A stretch of 64,000 bases of DNA from Candidatus Calescibacterium sp. GTDB taxonomy: Bacteria > DRYD01. The first letter of the stretch is position 1. Every line of letters begins with the position of its first letter. The position numbers and the translations under genes are program-made. The stretch spans positions 17,937-81,936 of the forward strand of contig JANXBF010000002.1 of the NCBI GenBank assembly GCA_025057615.1, written 5' to 3'. Below are positions 29,567-39,647 of the stretch, in pieces. The notes beneath the pieces are model-generated. The model did no database searches and was not told the DNA's origin. It worked only from the letters and a program-made list of their open reading frames with translations.

Positions 29567-29980
29567 TTATTCTATCTTTTTTATTTCTTTTTCTATTATC
29601 AATTCTATAGAATTTTCGGTTTCTTTAACCAGAAATTTTGAACACAAGTAAGTTAGTATATGAATTGTTAGACCATTCTTTGAAAAATTTTGAAGAATAT
29701 ATTCACTTATTTTAGTGGAAATATTTATTTTTAAGAGTATTTTTTGATCCTCATCTTCAAGATTAAATTTGGTCGTTATATGGTTTTGTTTATTCATATC
29801 TATTAGTAGGTTGATTGCTTCAGAAACAATTAATTTTATATTCTCTATTTCTTCTAGAGTTATTTTTTGGGTTGATAGTAACCCTGAGATTACAAGTCTG
29901 GGTATTATTATTATATTTTCTTGTGAAGGGAAAGTTATAGTTATCTCGAGATTAGTTTTTGTGTTTTCCACAATTTTCAC
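29567..29980 (-). CDS. RsbW/SpoIIAB-like anti-sigma or HATPase-fold protein, degenerate
   Basis: ITFPSQENIIIIPRLVISGLL...IKLIVSEAINLLI resembles the N-terminal half/N-box of RsbW-type proteins; no DxGxG box seen. Confidence 0.5.
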   Translation of the reverse strand: MKIVENTKTNLEITITFPSQENIIIIPRLVISGLLSTQKITLEEIENIKLIVSEAINLLIDMNKQNHITTKFNLEDEDQKILLKINISTKISEYILQNFSKNGLTIHILTYLCSKFLVKETENSIELIIEKEIKKIE

Positions 29981-30353
29981 ACGTTCCTTCTAAATATATG
30001 TTTACTTTTTCTACATAGAAATCGTTGGGAAAGATTTCTATTTTCAACTCTTTTAGAGGTATATCAAAGATTTTTTTACATAGTTTACAGTAGAAGTTTA
30101 AATGTTCTTCTTCCATAAAATCAAATCTCTGTTCTTCTTTTATTTTTATATCGTGAATTATTTTTTTTTGTAAAAATAGATTCAGGTTAAGGTATACCGA
30201 GGTTTTGGATAGTGTTGGCAATTCTTTTTTGAGATGTGAATATATTTCATCTGCGGTAGGGTGAGTCTTGTTTTTCATCAGATATTCCAATATTTTTACT
30301 CTTATTATCGAAGGTTTTATATTATTCTTTTCTAATATTTTTTTTACTTTCAT
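29952..30353 (-). CDS. Fur-family transcriptional regulator
   Basis: SIIRVKILEYLMKNKTHPTADEIYSHLKKELPTLSKTSVYLNLNLF; YCKLCKK and CENCGK metal-ligand cysteines. Confidence 0.88.
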   Translation of the reverse strand: MKVKKILEKNNIKPSIIRVKILEYLMKNKTHPTADEIYSHLKKELPTLSKTSVYLNLNLFLQKKIIHDIKIKEEQRFDFMEEEHLNFYCKLCKKIFDIPLKELKIEIFPNDFYVEKVNIYLEGTCENCGKHKN

Positions 30354-30931
30354 TGCTCTAATTTTTTGTTATTTTTTATTATTGATAAGTTTTTGTTAAT
30401 AAGTAAATCAATTTTGATGGATATAGAAAAAAGTAAATCAGAGATTCTATTTACTATTTTCAGGATTAAAGGATTTATATTGTATTTGGAATTTGCTTGT
30501 AATAATATTGGTTCTACTTCTCTACATATTGATCTAGCTAAGTGCAAAGAGGCGCTGTAGGGGTCATTCCCAGGGATTATAAAGTTTTTGAGTTGTGGTA
30601 ATTCTTCCCATATTTTGTCTATTTGTGATTCTATATACTCAATATCTTTTTCTTCTATTCTTTCTATATTTTGAATATTTGTTCCAGCTAAGTCTGTCAT
30701 AATTTTGAAACAAATTATTTGTAGTTTTTCTAACTCGTTTGCTATCTCTTTTATTTTTGCTCTACTATTTTTTCTCTTTATTGAACTTATTAATGATTTG
30801 GAGAATCCTATGAACGATACTAATGTATCAATTTTACCATACGCCATTACTAGAGGATCATTTTTAGGGACTGTTTCTCCGCTGTAAAGTCTTGTTGATC
30901 CTTTATCTCCTATTTTTGTATATATTTTCAT
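30350..30931 (-). CDS. Cob(I)alamin adenosyltransferase (PduO type)
   Basis: [51 protein letters not shown]. Confidence 0.88.
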   Translation of the reverse strand: MKIYTKIGDKGSTRLYSGETVPKNDPLVMAYGKIDTLVSFIGFSKSLISSIKRKNSRAKIKEIANELEKLQIICFKIMTDLAGTNIQNIERIEEKDIEYIESQIDKIWEELPQLKNFIIPGNDPYSASLHLARSICREVEPILLQANSKYNINPLILKIVNRISDLLFSISIKIDLLINKNLSIIKNNKKLEQ

Positions 30932-32049
30932 TGTTTTTTCTTGAATATTTTGTCAAAAAAACTTTTTTTGTTATCTTCTTTTGATTCTGAAAACAGATGT
31001 CTAATTGATTCCAATGCTTTAATTTGCTCTGATGATAACTTTTTAGGAAATACTATTTTTAATTTTATGATAAAGTCTCCTTTTTTGTTTGAATCCTTGG
31101 TTGGCATACCTTGATTTTTTATTACTATTTCTGAGCCTGGTTGAGTTGATGGAGGTACTTCTGCTTCTATGTAACCACTAATATGTGGAACTTTTATTTT
31201 TGTTCCCAGTATTGCATCTATGAAATTTATGGGGTATTCTATTATTAAATTGCTATTTTTTCTGATTAAAAATGGATGATCCAATATTTTTATTTTTATG
31301 TATAAATCTCCATTTCTGCCACCATTTATTCCTTCATTTCCTTGTCCCTGGATTAGTAGAACTTCTCCATTTTCTACTCCTTTGGGTATATTTATTTCTA
31401 TTTCTTTTTCTTGTTGTATAAATTTGTTGCCTTGGCATGTGGGACATATTCTTTTTGGTGTATAGCCCCAACCATGACATTGATCACAGGTGTACGTACT
31501 TACGACAGTTCCCCATAAAGATTTCGCTCTATAACTGACTTGTCCAGTTCCTTTACATTTTTCACATTTTATCAATTCCTCTTTCGGGAATCCCAATCCT
31601 TGACATTGGTGACATACTTTTTTGTAGGGTATTTTTATTTTCTGTGTTTTCCCAAAATATGCATCTTCTAATGTTATTTCTAAGTTTAATGTTATGTCTT
31701 TTCCTTTTTGCGGTCTATATAGTTCATCTATAGGATTAACTCTGTTGTAAGTAGTGGATTTGAAAATAAAGTCATCGAATAATTCTGAAAAGATATCGAA
31801 AATATCTGATGTTTGAACATTTCCTTGATAAGTATTTTCTATTTTTCCGTAGCGATCATATATCCTTCTTTTTTCTGGATCGCTTAATACTTGAAAAGCC
31901 TCATTTATTTCTTTGAATTTTTTTTCTGCCTCTTCTTTGTTTTCTGCTACATCTGGATGATATGTTTTAGCCAATTTCCTATATGCTGTTTTTATTTCTT
32001 CTTCTGAAGCGTTTCTACTGACCCCAAGGATTTCGTAATAATCTTTCAT
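30928..32049 (-). CDS. dnaJ: Chaperone DnaJ
   Basis: [32 protein letters not shown] domain; four CxxCxGxG-like zinc-finger repeats. Confidence 0.96.
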   Translation of the reverse strand: MKDYYEILGVSRNASEEEIKTAYRKLAKTYHPDVAENKEEAEKKFKEINEAFQVLSDPEKRRIYDRYGKIENTYQGNVQTSDIFDIFSELFDDFIFKSTTYNRVNPIDELYRPQKGKDITLNLEITLEDAYFGKTQKIKIPYKKVCHQCQGLGFPKEELIKCEKCKGTGQVSYRAKSLWGTVVSTYTCDQCHGWGYTPKRICPTCQGNKFIQQEKEIEINIPKGVENGEVLLIQGQGNEGINGGRNGDLYIKIKILDHPFLIRKNSNLIIEYPINFIDAILGTKIKVPHISGYIEAEVPPSTQPGSEIVIKNQGMPTKDSNKKGDFIIKLKIVFPKKLSSEQIKALESIRHLFSESKEDNKKSFFDKIFKKKQ

Positions 32050-32056
32050 ACCCTAT

Positions 32057-33946
32057 TTAGCTTTCTTTCTTCTTTTTGAACCATGATAATATATCTTCAT
32101 CTGTTACTTTTTTAATTTGTTCTAATATTGATGAATCTTTGGTTTTCTGTTGAGAAGGTCCTGCTTCAATTAAGATTTTTTCTTTTTGTTCACTTATTTG
32201 TTTTTCCATTATGTTGTACAGTTCTGTACCTAGCGCAAAATTTAAGCTCCTCAACTCTTCTGTTAATTTTTTTATTTCCTCAAATTTTTTGGAATCTATT
32301 GCCAATTTTAATGCTTCCATTACTTTTTTGGCTTTTTCGAGCATTTTTAGATCCAGTAACTCGGAATGATTTCTTATTATGTTTTCTGCAGAATCAAGTT
32401 CCACGCTTGCTTGTGACAATATTTGCTGTTCTTCTCTTATTTTTCTGTCTACTTGAGCATATTTTGAAGCTTCTTCTAACATTCTCTCTACTTCTGTCCT
32501 ATCTAAATGTAGAACAGAATGTATTACCACTCTTTGTTTGTTTCCTGTCGCTAAATCTATAGCACTAACGTGCAATATTCCATCTGCGTCTATCTCAAAA
32601 GTTACTTCTATTTTAGGTACTCCTTTTGGTGCTGGTGGAATACCTACCAAATCAAATCTTGCCAATGATTTGTTATACTTTGCTAACTCTCTTTCTCCTT
32701 GTAAGATATGTACTTCCACTACTTGTTGCCCATCCTGAACTGTGGTAAATATTTTTGTTTTTTTGACGGGTATTTGAGTGTTTCTTGGGATTATTTTAGT
32801 AAATCCTCCACCTGCTGTTTCAACTCCTAGCGATAGTGATGTAACATCAAGCAAGACCATTTCCTTAACATTTCCTTCTATGATTCCTGCTTGTATTGCA
32901 GCACCAATTGCCACTACTTTATCTGGATCTATATCTTTTCTGGGCTCTCTGTTGAATATTTTTTTTGCCATTTCTTGAACCATTGGCATCCTTGTTGCTC
33001 CACCAACCAAGATTACATCATCTATTTGGTTATATCGCAGATTGGCTGCTTTGAACGCTTCTTCTACAGGTATTCTTAGTCTTTCTACTAAATCTTTTGT
33101 CATCTCTTCAAATTCTTTTCTTGTTAAGGAGTAGTTTATATGCTTTGCTCCTGTGGCATCTGAGGTTATGAATGGAATTTTTATTGTTGTTTCTTCCTTA
33201 CTTGAAAGTTCTATTTTAGCTTTTTCTGAAGCTTCTAATATTTTTTGTAGAGCTTCTTTTTGTATTTTTAAATCTATTCCGTAGTCTTCATAGAACTTGT
33301 TTATTATCCAGTTCATTATTCTTTCATCCCAATCGTCTCCACCTAGGAAGTTATCTCCTGCTGTTCCGAGAACTTGGTAAATACCTTCTCCTATCTCTAG
33401 GATAGATACATCAAATGTTCCTCCACCCAGATCGAAAACTACTATTGTTTGTATTTTTTGTTGTTTATCGAAACCATATGCCATGGCTGCAGCAGTTGGT
33501 TCATTGAGGATTCTGACTACTTCCAATCCTGCAATTGTCCCAGCATCTTTTGTTGCTTGACGTTGAGCATCATCAAAGTGTGCGGGCACTGTTATAACAG
33601 CCTTATCTATTTTTGTTTCCAAATAACTTTCACAGTCCAGTTTCATTTTTTGTAATATCATTCCGGATATTTCTTGTGGAGTATACTCTTTGTTATCTAT
33701 TTTAACTTTGTAATTGGTTCCCATTTTTCGTTTTATACTTTTGATTGTCCTATCTGGATTTATAATTAATTGCCTTTTGGCAAGAGATCCAACTATCCTC
33801 TCACCTGTTTTTGTGAAACTAACTATTGATGGTGTTAGGTATTCTCCTTCAGAATTTGGTATAACAGTTGGTTTACCTCCTTCTATTATTGCCATTACAC
33901 TATTTGTTGTGCCAAGATCTATACCTAAAATTTTGGGCATAATCAC
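32057..33946 (-). CDS. dnaK: Chaperone DnaK
   Basis: ILGIDLGTTNSVMAI, VVFDLGGGTFDVSILE, ILVGGATRMPMVQ. Confidence 0.97.
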   Translation of the reverse strand: MIMPKILGIDLGTTNSVMAIIEGGKPTVIPNSEGEYLTPSIVSFTKTGERIVGSLAKRQLIINPDRTIKSIKRKMGTNYKVKIDNKEYTPQEISGMILQKMKLDCESYLETKIDKAVITVPAHFDDAQRQATKDAGTIAGLEVVRILNEPTAAAMAYGFDKQQKIQTIVVFDLGGGTFDVSILEIGEGIYQVLGTAGDNFLGGDDWDERIMNWIINKFYEDYGIDLKIQKEALQKILEASEKAKIELSSKEETTIKIPFITSDATGAKHINYSLTRKEFEEMTKDLVERLRIPVEEAFKAANLRYNQIDDVILVGGATRMPMVQEMAKKIFNREPRKDIDPDKVVAIGAAIQAGIIEGNVKEMVLLDVTSLSLGVETAGGGFTKIIPRNTQIPVKKTKIFTTVQDGQQVVEVHILQGERELAKYNKSLARFDLVGIPPAPKGVPKIEVTFEIDADGILHVSAIDLATGNKQRVVIHSVLHLDRTEVERMLEEASKYAQVDRKIREEQQILSQASVELDSAENIIRNHSELLDLKMLEKAKKVMEALKLAIDSKKFEEIKKLTEELRSLNFALGTELYNIMEKQISEQKEKILIEAGPSQQKTKDSSILEQIKKVTDEDILSWFKKKKES

Positions 33947-34728
33947 ACCTCACTTTGGTTTCTTAGTTTAAAAACCTTGACTGATGCTGGTCTTATAACT
34001 TTGTCCATTAATTTGTATGCAGGTCTATATTCCTGAGATATTATCCTATCTTTTTCTTCTTGTTCTGTTTCTTCTGTTTCTATTGCCTCATGTATTGATG
34101 GATCAAATTGATCTCCCACATTTGATTTGATTATTTCTAATCCCTCATTTTTTAAAACATCGATTAATTGAGTATATATTAATTCTACCCCTTTTATTAT
34201 TTCTTCTATGTTTTGTGTATTTCTTATTGATTTTAGAGATATTTCAAAACTGTCTATAACTGGTATTAAATTATATATTATTCTTTCTTTTGATTCTCTT
34301 TTAAGTTTTTCAAAATTTTTTTCTGTTCTATGTATGTAATTTTCATATTCTGTTTTTATGTCTCTGTATGCTATGCTTAGCTTTTGATATCTGTCAACTA
34401 ATTCCTGGTATTTATATTCATATTCTTGGACTTGTGTTTTAAGCTCCTTTTCTAAATTTTCTTTCTCTTGCTTTATTTTTTCATACTCTTCTGTTGAGAA
34501 TTCCTCTTTTAAGGCTTTGACTTTTTCATTTTCTTTTTCTATGTAATTACTTAATTCAGAGATTTTTTCTTCAAAAATTGAGCATATTAATCTCAGTAGA
34601 TCGTTAATTTTATATATATCTTGGGTTTCTTTGATTTTTTCTAATGATTTTTGGAAAGTATTTAAAAAATCATATTTTTGTATAATTTCTTCTATATATT
34701 GTATATTTCTTTGGATTTTGTTTTCCAT
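33943..34728 (-). CDS. grpE: Nucleotide exchange factor GrpE
   Basis: NLIPVIDSFEISLKS...VGDQFDPSIHEAIETEE...KLMDKVIRPASVKV. Confidence 0.88.
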   Translation of the reverse strand: MENKIQRNIQYIEEIIQKYDFLNTFQKSLEKIKETQDIYKINDLLRLICSIFEEKISELSNYIEKENEKVKALKEEFSTEEYEKIKQEKENLEKELKTQVQEYEYKYQELVDRYQKLSIAYRDIKTEYENYIHRTEKNFEKLKRESKERIIYNLIPVIDSFEISLKSIRNTQNIEEIIKGVELIYTQLIDVLKNEGLEIIKSNVGDQFDPSIHEAIETEETEQEEKDRIISQEYRPAYKLMDKVIRPASVKVFKLRNQSEV

Positions 34729-35510
34729 ACTATTCCCCGCTTTCTTTTTATTATTTCTGACAGAAGGAATATGAATACCAATGTTATTGTTATTGTTGAA
34801 CTTACAGGGATATTAAATGTGAACGAGATAAAGTATCCTGATAAGAATGAAAAAAAGCTTAATATTGAAGTTAAAAATATGCATTTTTCAATACTGTTTG
34901 AGTTTTTTATTGCTATTGTTGCAGGTATTGTAAGTATCGCAATTAATAATATTATTCCCATTGCTTTTATTGTGAATACTATTGCTAATCCTACTAATGA
35001 TAAAATCAATATATTAAACAAATCTGTTTTTACCCCTATTATTTTACTATACTCTTCATCTATTATTAAGTTCTTTATTTCTCTATTGAACACCGTATAG
35101 ATTATTATACAGATTAAAGAAAAAATTGTGGATATTATTATGTCTGAATTATCTGTAAACAATATATTTCCAAAAAGGTAGAAAGAAATAGTAGATGAGT
35201 AAGTGTTTGACAAGTTTATTAATATTATACCTATTGATACCCCTATAACCCATATTATTGATAATGCTATTTCTTCATTAATTTTCTTATTTTGTTTTAT
35301 GTAATGAATTATTATTGATGTTAAAAATACAAATGGTATTGAAGTTATAACGGGATTTACTTTTAATATATTTGATAATGCTACGCTTGCAAGCAAAGAA
35401 TGTGATATACTACCTGCTATTGACGACATTTTTTTTAATACAACTATTGTTCCTATTATACCTGTTATTATACTAACATTTATAAAAAATAGCAATAATT
35501 GAATATCCAC
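34692..35510 (-). CDS. Metal (Zn/Mn) ABC transporter permease, ZnuB-like
   Basis: MSSIAGSISHSLLASVAL, FYLFGNIL, multi-TM ABC-3 family pattern. Confidence 0.88.
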   Translation of the reverse strand: MDIQLLLFFINVSIITGIIGTIVVLKKMSSIAGSISHSLLASVALSNILKVNPVITSIPFVFLTSIIIHYIKQNKKINEEIALSIIWVIGVSIGIILINLSNTYSSTISFYLFGNILFTDNSDIIISTIFSLICIIIYTVFNREIKNLIIDEEYSKIIGVKTDLFNILILSLVGLAIVFTIKAMGIILLIAILTIPATIAIKNSNSIEKCIFLTSILSFFSFLSGYFISFTFNIPVSSTITITLVFIFLLSEIIKRKRGIVWKTKSKEIYNI

Positions 35511-35616
35511 AATAATCTATTTTGACGATATTAATTTTTTACCTCTTGCTGACCAATAGGTGTTTTGTTAAGGATTTTATGGAGGTTATTTAATGTTTTT
35601 GTAGAACTTTAAAAAC

Positions 35617-36147
35617 ATGTTATCCGAGGTTGTATACTTGGTTTTGTTGTTAGGGGTATTGATACTCAGTTTAGTTGCTATTTTTAGCAGAGAAATTTTT
35701 AAGGCAGCCGTTTCTTTGGTTTTTGCCTTTATATTTCTAAGTGGTATGTATTTACTTCTGGGTGCAGAGTTTCTTGCTGTTATCCAGCTTATAATATACG
35801 CTGGTGCTATTGCTATCCTAATACTTTTTGCTATAATGCATACTCCTGCAAAGATAGAGAATTTGGGTGATGCTAAAATTTTTGACTACAAACCACATTA
35901 CATCAATGCTTTTATAATCGGAATTATTATTTTTTCAATACTTATGTTTGTAGCAATAGTTATATTAAATGAATTAAACATAAATGTTAATAATTATAAA
36001 GTTACTTTGGTTGACTTTGCCAATGCTCTTTTCAATATAAAAGATTTTGATAATTATGGAGGTAGGTTTGTTCTAGTTTTTGAACTTGCAGGAATATTGA
36101 TACTTGCTTCTATTGTGGCTGCTATAACTGTTGCAAAAAAGGAGTAA
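35617..36147 (+). CDS. nuoJ: NADH-quinone oxidoreductase subunit J
   Basis: SLVFAFIFLSGMYLLLGAEFLAVIQLIIYAGAIAILILFAIM. Confidence 0.9.
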   Translation: MLSEVVYLVLLLGVLILSLVAIFSREIFKAAVSLVFAFIFLSGMYLLLGAEFLAVIQLIIYAGAIAILILFAIMHTPAKIENLGDAKIFDYKPHYINAFIIGIIIFSILMFVAIVILNELNINVNNYKVTLVDFANALFNIKDFDNYGGRFVLVFELAGILILASIVAAITVAKKE

Positions 36148-36149
36148 TT

Positions 36150-36482
36150 ATGGATAATATACTTGTAATAACAACATTCATTGTTAGTTTGATAATGATA
36201 ACCGCTGGATTGGTTGGTATTATATACAGGAGAAATTTGGTTGCTATCTTAATATCTATAGAAGTTATACTTAATGCTATAAATCTTGACTTCATAATGT
36301 TTTCGCGATTGAAATCAAACATGAATCAACTTATTGATGGTCAAACTTTCGCGCTTTTTAACATATTGATTGCCGCAGTTGAAATAACGGTTGGACTGGC
36401 CATAATATTTGCCATAAGAAATACAATGCAAACAAGTGATATTGACAAATTGAGTAATATCAAAGAAATAACAGAAGATTAG
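36150..36482 (+). CDS. nuoK: NADH-quinone oxidoreductase subunit K
   Basis: GLVGIIYRRNLVAILISIEVILNAINLDF...FNILIAAVEITVGLAII. Confidence 0.92.
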   Translation: MDNILVITTFIVSLIMITAGLVGIIYRRNLVAILISIEVILNAINLDFIMFSRLKSNMNQLIDGQTFALFNILIAAVEITVGLAIIFAIRNTMQTSDIDKLSNIKEITED

Positions 36483-36508
36483 TAATCTTTCTTATCTTCT
36501 GTATTTTT
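36471..36508 (+). terminator. Candidate intrinsic terminator after nuoK
   Basis: ACAGAAGAT-n-ATCTTCTGT followed by a T-rich run. Confidence 0.6.
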
Positions 36509-36530
36509 AAATTGGAAGGGGGAGTAAACG

Positions 36531-37469
36531 TTGAATATTGCTGTTTTTTCATCAGGATCTTTATCCTTAGGGATTATTCAATACATTTTTGAGAATTTTT
36601 CTAACTTTATTTTGATAACAAAAAGTGATAAACACCAAGGTAGGGGAATGAAAATAAGATCTAATATTGTTAAACAAAGAGTCACTGAAGTTTCAGAAAA
36701 AGTGAAGGTATATGAATTTGATACTCTAAAAAAAATGGAAAATACCGAAGAAAAAGAAAGATTTGAAAATCTAAAAGATGATCTCAGAAATACGGACTTA
36801 GCTATTTCTTGTGATATAGGTTTAATTATACCTGAGGAACTGATAAATTTACCAAAAATTTTTATAAATATTCATCCCTCATTGCTACCATTATACAGAG
36901 GGCCTTCTCCTATACAATACACACTACTTAACGGTGACGAGTTAACAGGAATTACTATTTGCTTATTATCTAAGGAAGTAGATAAAGGTGACATAATTCT
37001 CCAATCTGTTTTAAGAGTTGAAGAAAATGATAATTTTCATACTTTAAAAGAGCGATTATCCAGTTTGGCTGTTAGTAGTTTCAAAAGGTTTATAAAAATG
37101 TATGAAAAAGGAGAACTACAGTATTTTAAACAGGATGAAAATAAAGCAACATATACCAAAAAGATTGAGGATACAATTCTTGATTTTTCCAAAAGTGCAG
37201 AGTATTTGCATAACCAAGTAAGAGCTTTCTACCCCAATGCTTATATTGTAACAGAATTAAATAATCAACTGAAAAGAATAAAAATACTCAAGACTAAAGT
37301 ATTGGAAAGTATTGATTTTGAAGTTTCTAAGAAAGGCTTATTTCTTTTTTCCAAAGATAGACTATTTTTACATAAGGATTCAAAAATGGTTGAAATACTT
37401 GAAATTCATGTAGAAGGTAAAAAACCTATCTCTCCTTTATCTTTTATAAATGGATATCTTAAGAAATGA
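36531..37469 (+). CDS. fmt: Methionyl-tRNA formyltransferase
   Basis: INIHPSLLPLYRGPSPIQYTLLNGDELTGITICLLSKEVDKGDII; TTG start. Confidence 0.92.
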   Translation: MNIAVFSSGSLSLGIIQYIFENFSNFILITKSDKHQGRGMKIRSNIVKQRVTEVSEKVKVYEFDTLKKMENTEEKERFENLKDDLRNTDLAISCDIGLIIPEELINLPKIFINIHPSLLPLYRGPSPIQYTLLNGDELTGITICLLSKEVDKGDIILQSVLRVEENDNFHTLKERLSSLAVSSFKRFIKMYEKGELQYFKQDENKATYTKKIEDTILDFSKSAEYLHNQVRAFYPNAYIVTELNNQLKRIKILKTKVLESIDFEVSKKGLFLFSKDRLFLHKDSKMVEILEIHVEGKKPISPLSFINGYLKK

Positions 37470-38044
37470 ATATTAAGAAAGAAAATTTTTTGGAATTAAA
37501 AAAAATAGAAAAGCAGATAAAAGAGTGTAGTAAGTGTAGGTTACATCAGTTCAGAAAAAATGCTGTTCCTGGAAACGGGGTATATAACACAAAGATCATG
37601 CTTGTAGGGGAGGCTCCAGGTAGAAACGAAGATATAGAAGGTTTACCTTTTGTTGGCCAGGCCGGAAAACTTCTTGAACAAATGTTGAACAATATAGGAA
37701 TCTCTAGAAATGATATTTTTATTACCAATGTGGTGAAATGTAGACCCCCTGAAAATAGGGATCCATTGGATGATGAAATACAAACATGTAAACCATACTT
37801 GTTCAGACAAATAGAACTCGTAAACCCGAAACTTATAATTTTGGTTGGTAAATATTCCATTAGTACAATATTGAACATTAACATCAAAATATCTCATATT
37901 AAAGGTAGAACTTTTGTTAAAGATGGAAGATATATTTTCTGCACTTATCACCCAGCTTTTATTCTTAGAAACTATTCTTCATATATAGAGGAATATACCT
38001 ATCACTTTGAAAAAATAAAAAAAATTATAAATGAGTTTTTTTAG
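37466..38044 (+). CDS. Family 4 (Fe-S) uracil-DNA glycosylase
   Basis: CSKCRLHQFRKNAVPGNG, MLVGEAPGRNEDIEGLPFVGQAGKLL, VVKCRPPENRDP, TYHPAFILR. Confidence 0.94.
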   Translation: MNIKKENFLELKKIEKQIKECSKCRLHQFRKNAVPGNGVYNTKIMLVGEAPGRNEDIEGLPFVGQAGKLLEQMLNNIGISRNDIFITNVVKCRPPENRDPLDDEIQTCKPYLFRQIELVNPKLIILVGKYSISTILNINIKISHIKGRTFVKDGRYIFCTYHPAFILRNYSSYIEEYTYHFEKIKKIINEFF

Positions 38045-38072
38045 AATTTAATTAAACTTATAGTTGAGCTTA

Positions 38073-38132
38073 TTAGGATATTTTAGGATATTTTAGGATT
38101 TTTTATCATGTTAGGATAAATTGTTATTAGGA
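38073..38132. repeat. Five TTAGGA elements in 60 bp, first three phased at exactly 10 bp
   Basis: TTAGGA at 38073, 38083, 38093, 38111, 38127. Confidence 0.85.
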
Positions 38133-38159
38133 ATCTTTAAAGGGAGATTTTTTTGGAGG

Positions 38160-39647
38160 ATGTTTACTAAAGGGTATATACTGTATTTGTGGTTAGCATT
38201 GTTCACAGTATTTGTTAGTATATTTAGTTTGATATTATTTGAATACGTCGGAAGTGATATAAAGGTAGTTAGGAAAATATACATGGAGACAAGAAAGTAT
38301 TTTATAGATCAATAATCATGGCAGTGGCAGAGATATATAAAGAGACTGAAAGAAAAAGAGGAAGATATCAAATAAATTTGGGCGGTATAAGATATAATTT
38401 AGAATATGAAATAACAAATTTGAGTGGTACTGATATAATTGTGGACTTGAAAAAAGGAAGACATTTAGTAGCACGTGGAATGATTCGTATAAGAGAGAGA
38501 TTTGATAAATTTGCTTTTATAACAGGGAAGAACCAAATAAATTTAATAGCTGGTAATTATTATTCATCTGGATGGTTGTTGGGACAGAGAATAAGTATAG
38601 AGGGGGATATAGATGTAAATAAGAAACCATTGAGTTTGGTAATGATAAGAGAGGACACTATAGTTAATGGAAAAGGCTCTAATAACATGGAAAATGTGAA
38701 GGAGTTGGAAAAATATGCTGATTTTGTCTCATACGGAGATAACAGACATGTATTGATGAGCTATTATAATCAGTTATATGATGAGTTGTACAATCAAACA
38801 AGGGATTATAGAGGTATGGAGAGGTTTTATAATGTAAGTGGTTTACCAGCAAATCATCCACATAATTTTATAAGGCTAACGCCCTCGGGAATACTTTATA
38901 TTGGTAGAAATAACTCTTATAAGAATATTGCCTTGCAGTTGTATGGCAATAGTTCTTACAATTCTATTTCACAGAATATAAGGATAATCGGAGTTAGTAA
39001 TAATGATAGTTTGGTTGATTTGGGGGAGTTCAATTTTTACAGTAATGTCTCGAAGACTGTCAATTACGGAACCATACTTATATCTAATGATCCTGAACTG
39101 TGGAAACTATAATAAAGTACGATAAAAGTACTATGCCGGTTCTATCTATCATTTCGGAAATGCCTATTGATATAGTTGGTTATTATGACTATCGAAGGAG
39201 AACTGCTCAAGGTTCTATTGTTCTTTGGAAAATATTGATATTGACTAAAAAATCAGTAATAATTATTCTAATCCCTATCCTGAGTTAAAGATAGTAGCAG
39301 AAGAGATACTTTTAGACTATAATTATCCTGACATATATAGATATCTTGGAACTGGGGTAAATTTAGTTAGTCCAAAATTTTTCCTAATGGGAAGCTTTAT
39401 ATCATTTTTTGATAATGATAGTAGAATAGACATTATATCTACTCACGGTGAGATTCCTAGCATATACTTTTTTGGTTCTATTCAAGCTTTTAACTTGAAT
39501 ATATTAAATAGAAACGTATCACAAGAATATGTGGTAGATAATAGACAAGCTTGTAAAGATGGAAATTCAATGATTGAGCCTTCAAACATCGATAATCAAG
39601 TCTATTTGAATACATTAGTTCCCTATTTTATAGAAGTTTATAAATGA
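38160..39647 (+). pseudogene. Frameshifted gene in a pilus/prepilin-like operon (TM N-terminus, large extracellular-type region)
   Basis: ORFs 38121-38315, 38318-39112, 39100-39288 and the open frame 39258-39647 abut end to end in frames 0, 2, 1, 0, consistent with three 1-nt losses in one ~495-codon gene; its last stop overlaps the next ATG (ATGA). Confidence 0.6.

Noticed and set aside
32128-32562. Plus-strand 144-aa ORF opposite dnaK
   Set aside because: Antisense to the conserved dnaK 3' region; Leu/Phe-rich shadow translation.
35511-35616. CIRCE element upstream of the grpE-dnaK-dnaJ unit
   Set aside because: No TTAGCACTC-N9-GAGTGCTAA-like inverted repeat seen.
37546-37951. Minus-strand ORFs opposite the family 4 UDG
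   Set aside because: Antisense to a gene with intact Fe-S cysteines and active-site motifs.
38073-38132. TTAGGA repeats as a telomere-like or CRISPR-like array
   Set aside because: Units are 6-10 bp without spacers or length uniformity, and the context is an ordinary gene upstream region.
39246-39262. Programmed -1 frameshift at the A6 run
   Set aside because: Codon phase is ACT AAA AAA TCA, so no X XXY YYZ heptamer; decay or an indel call is more likely.
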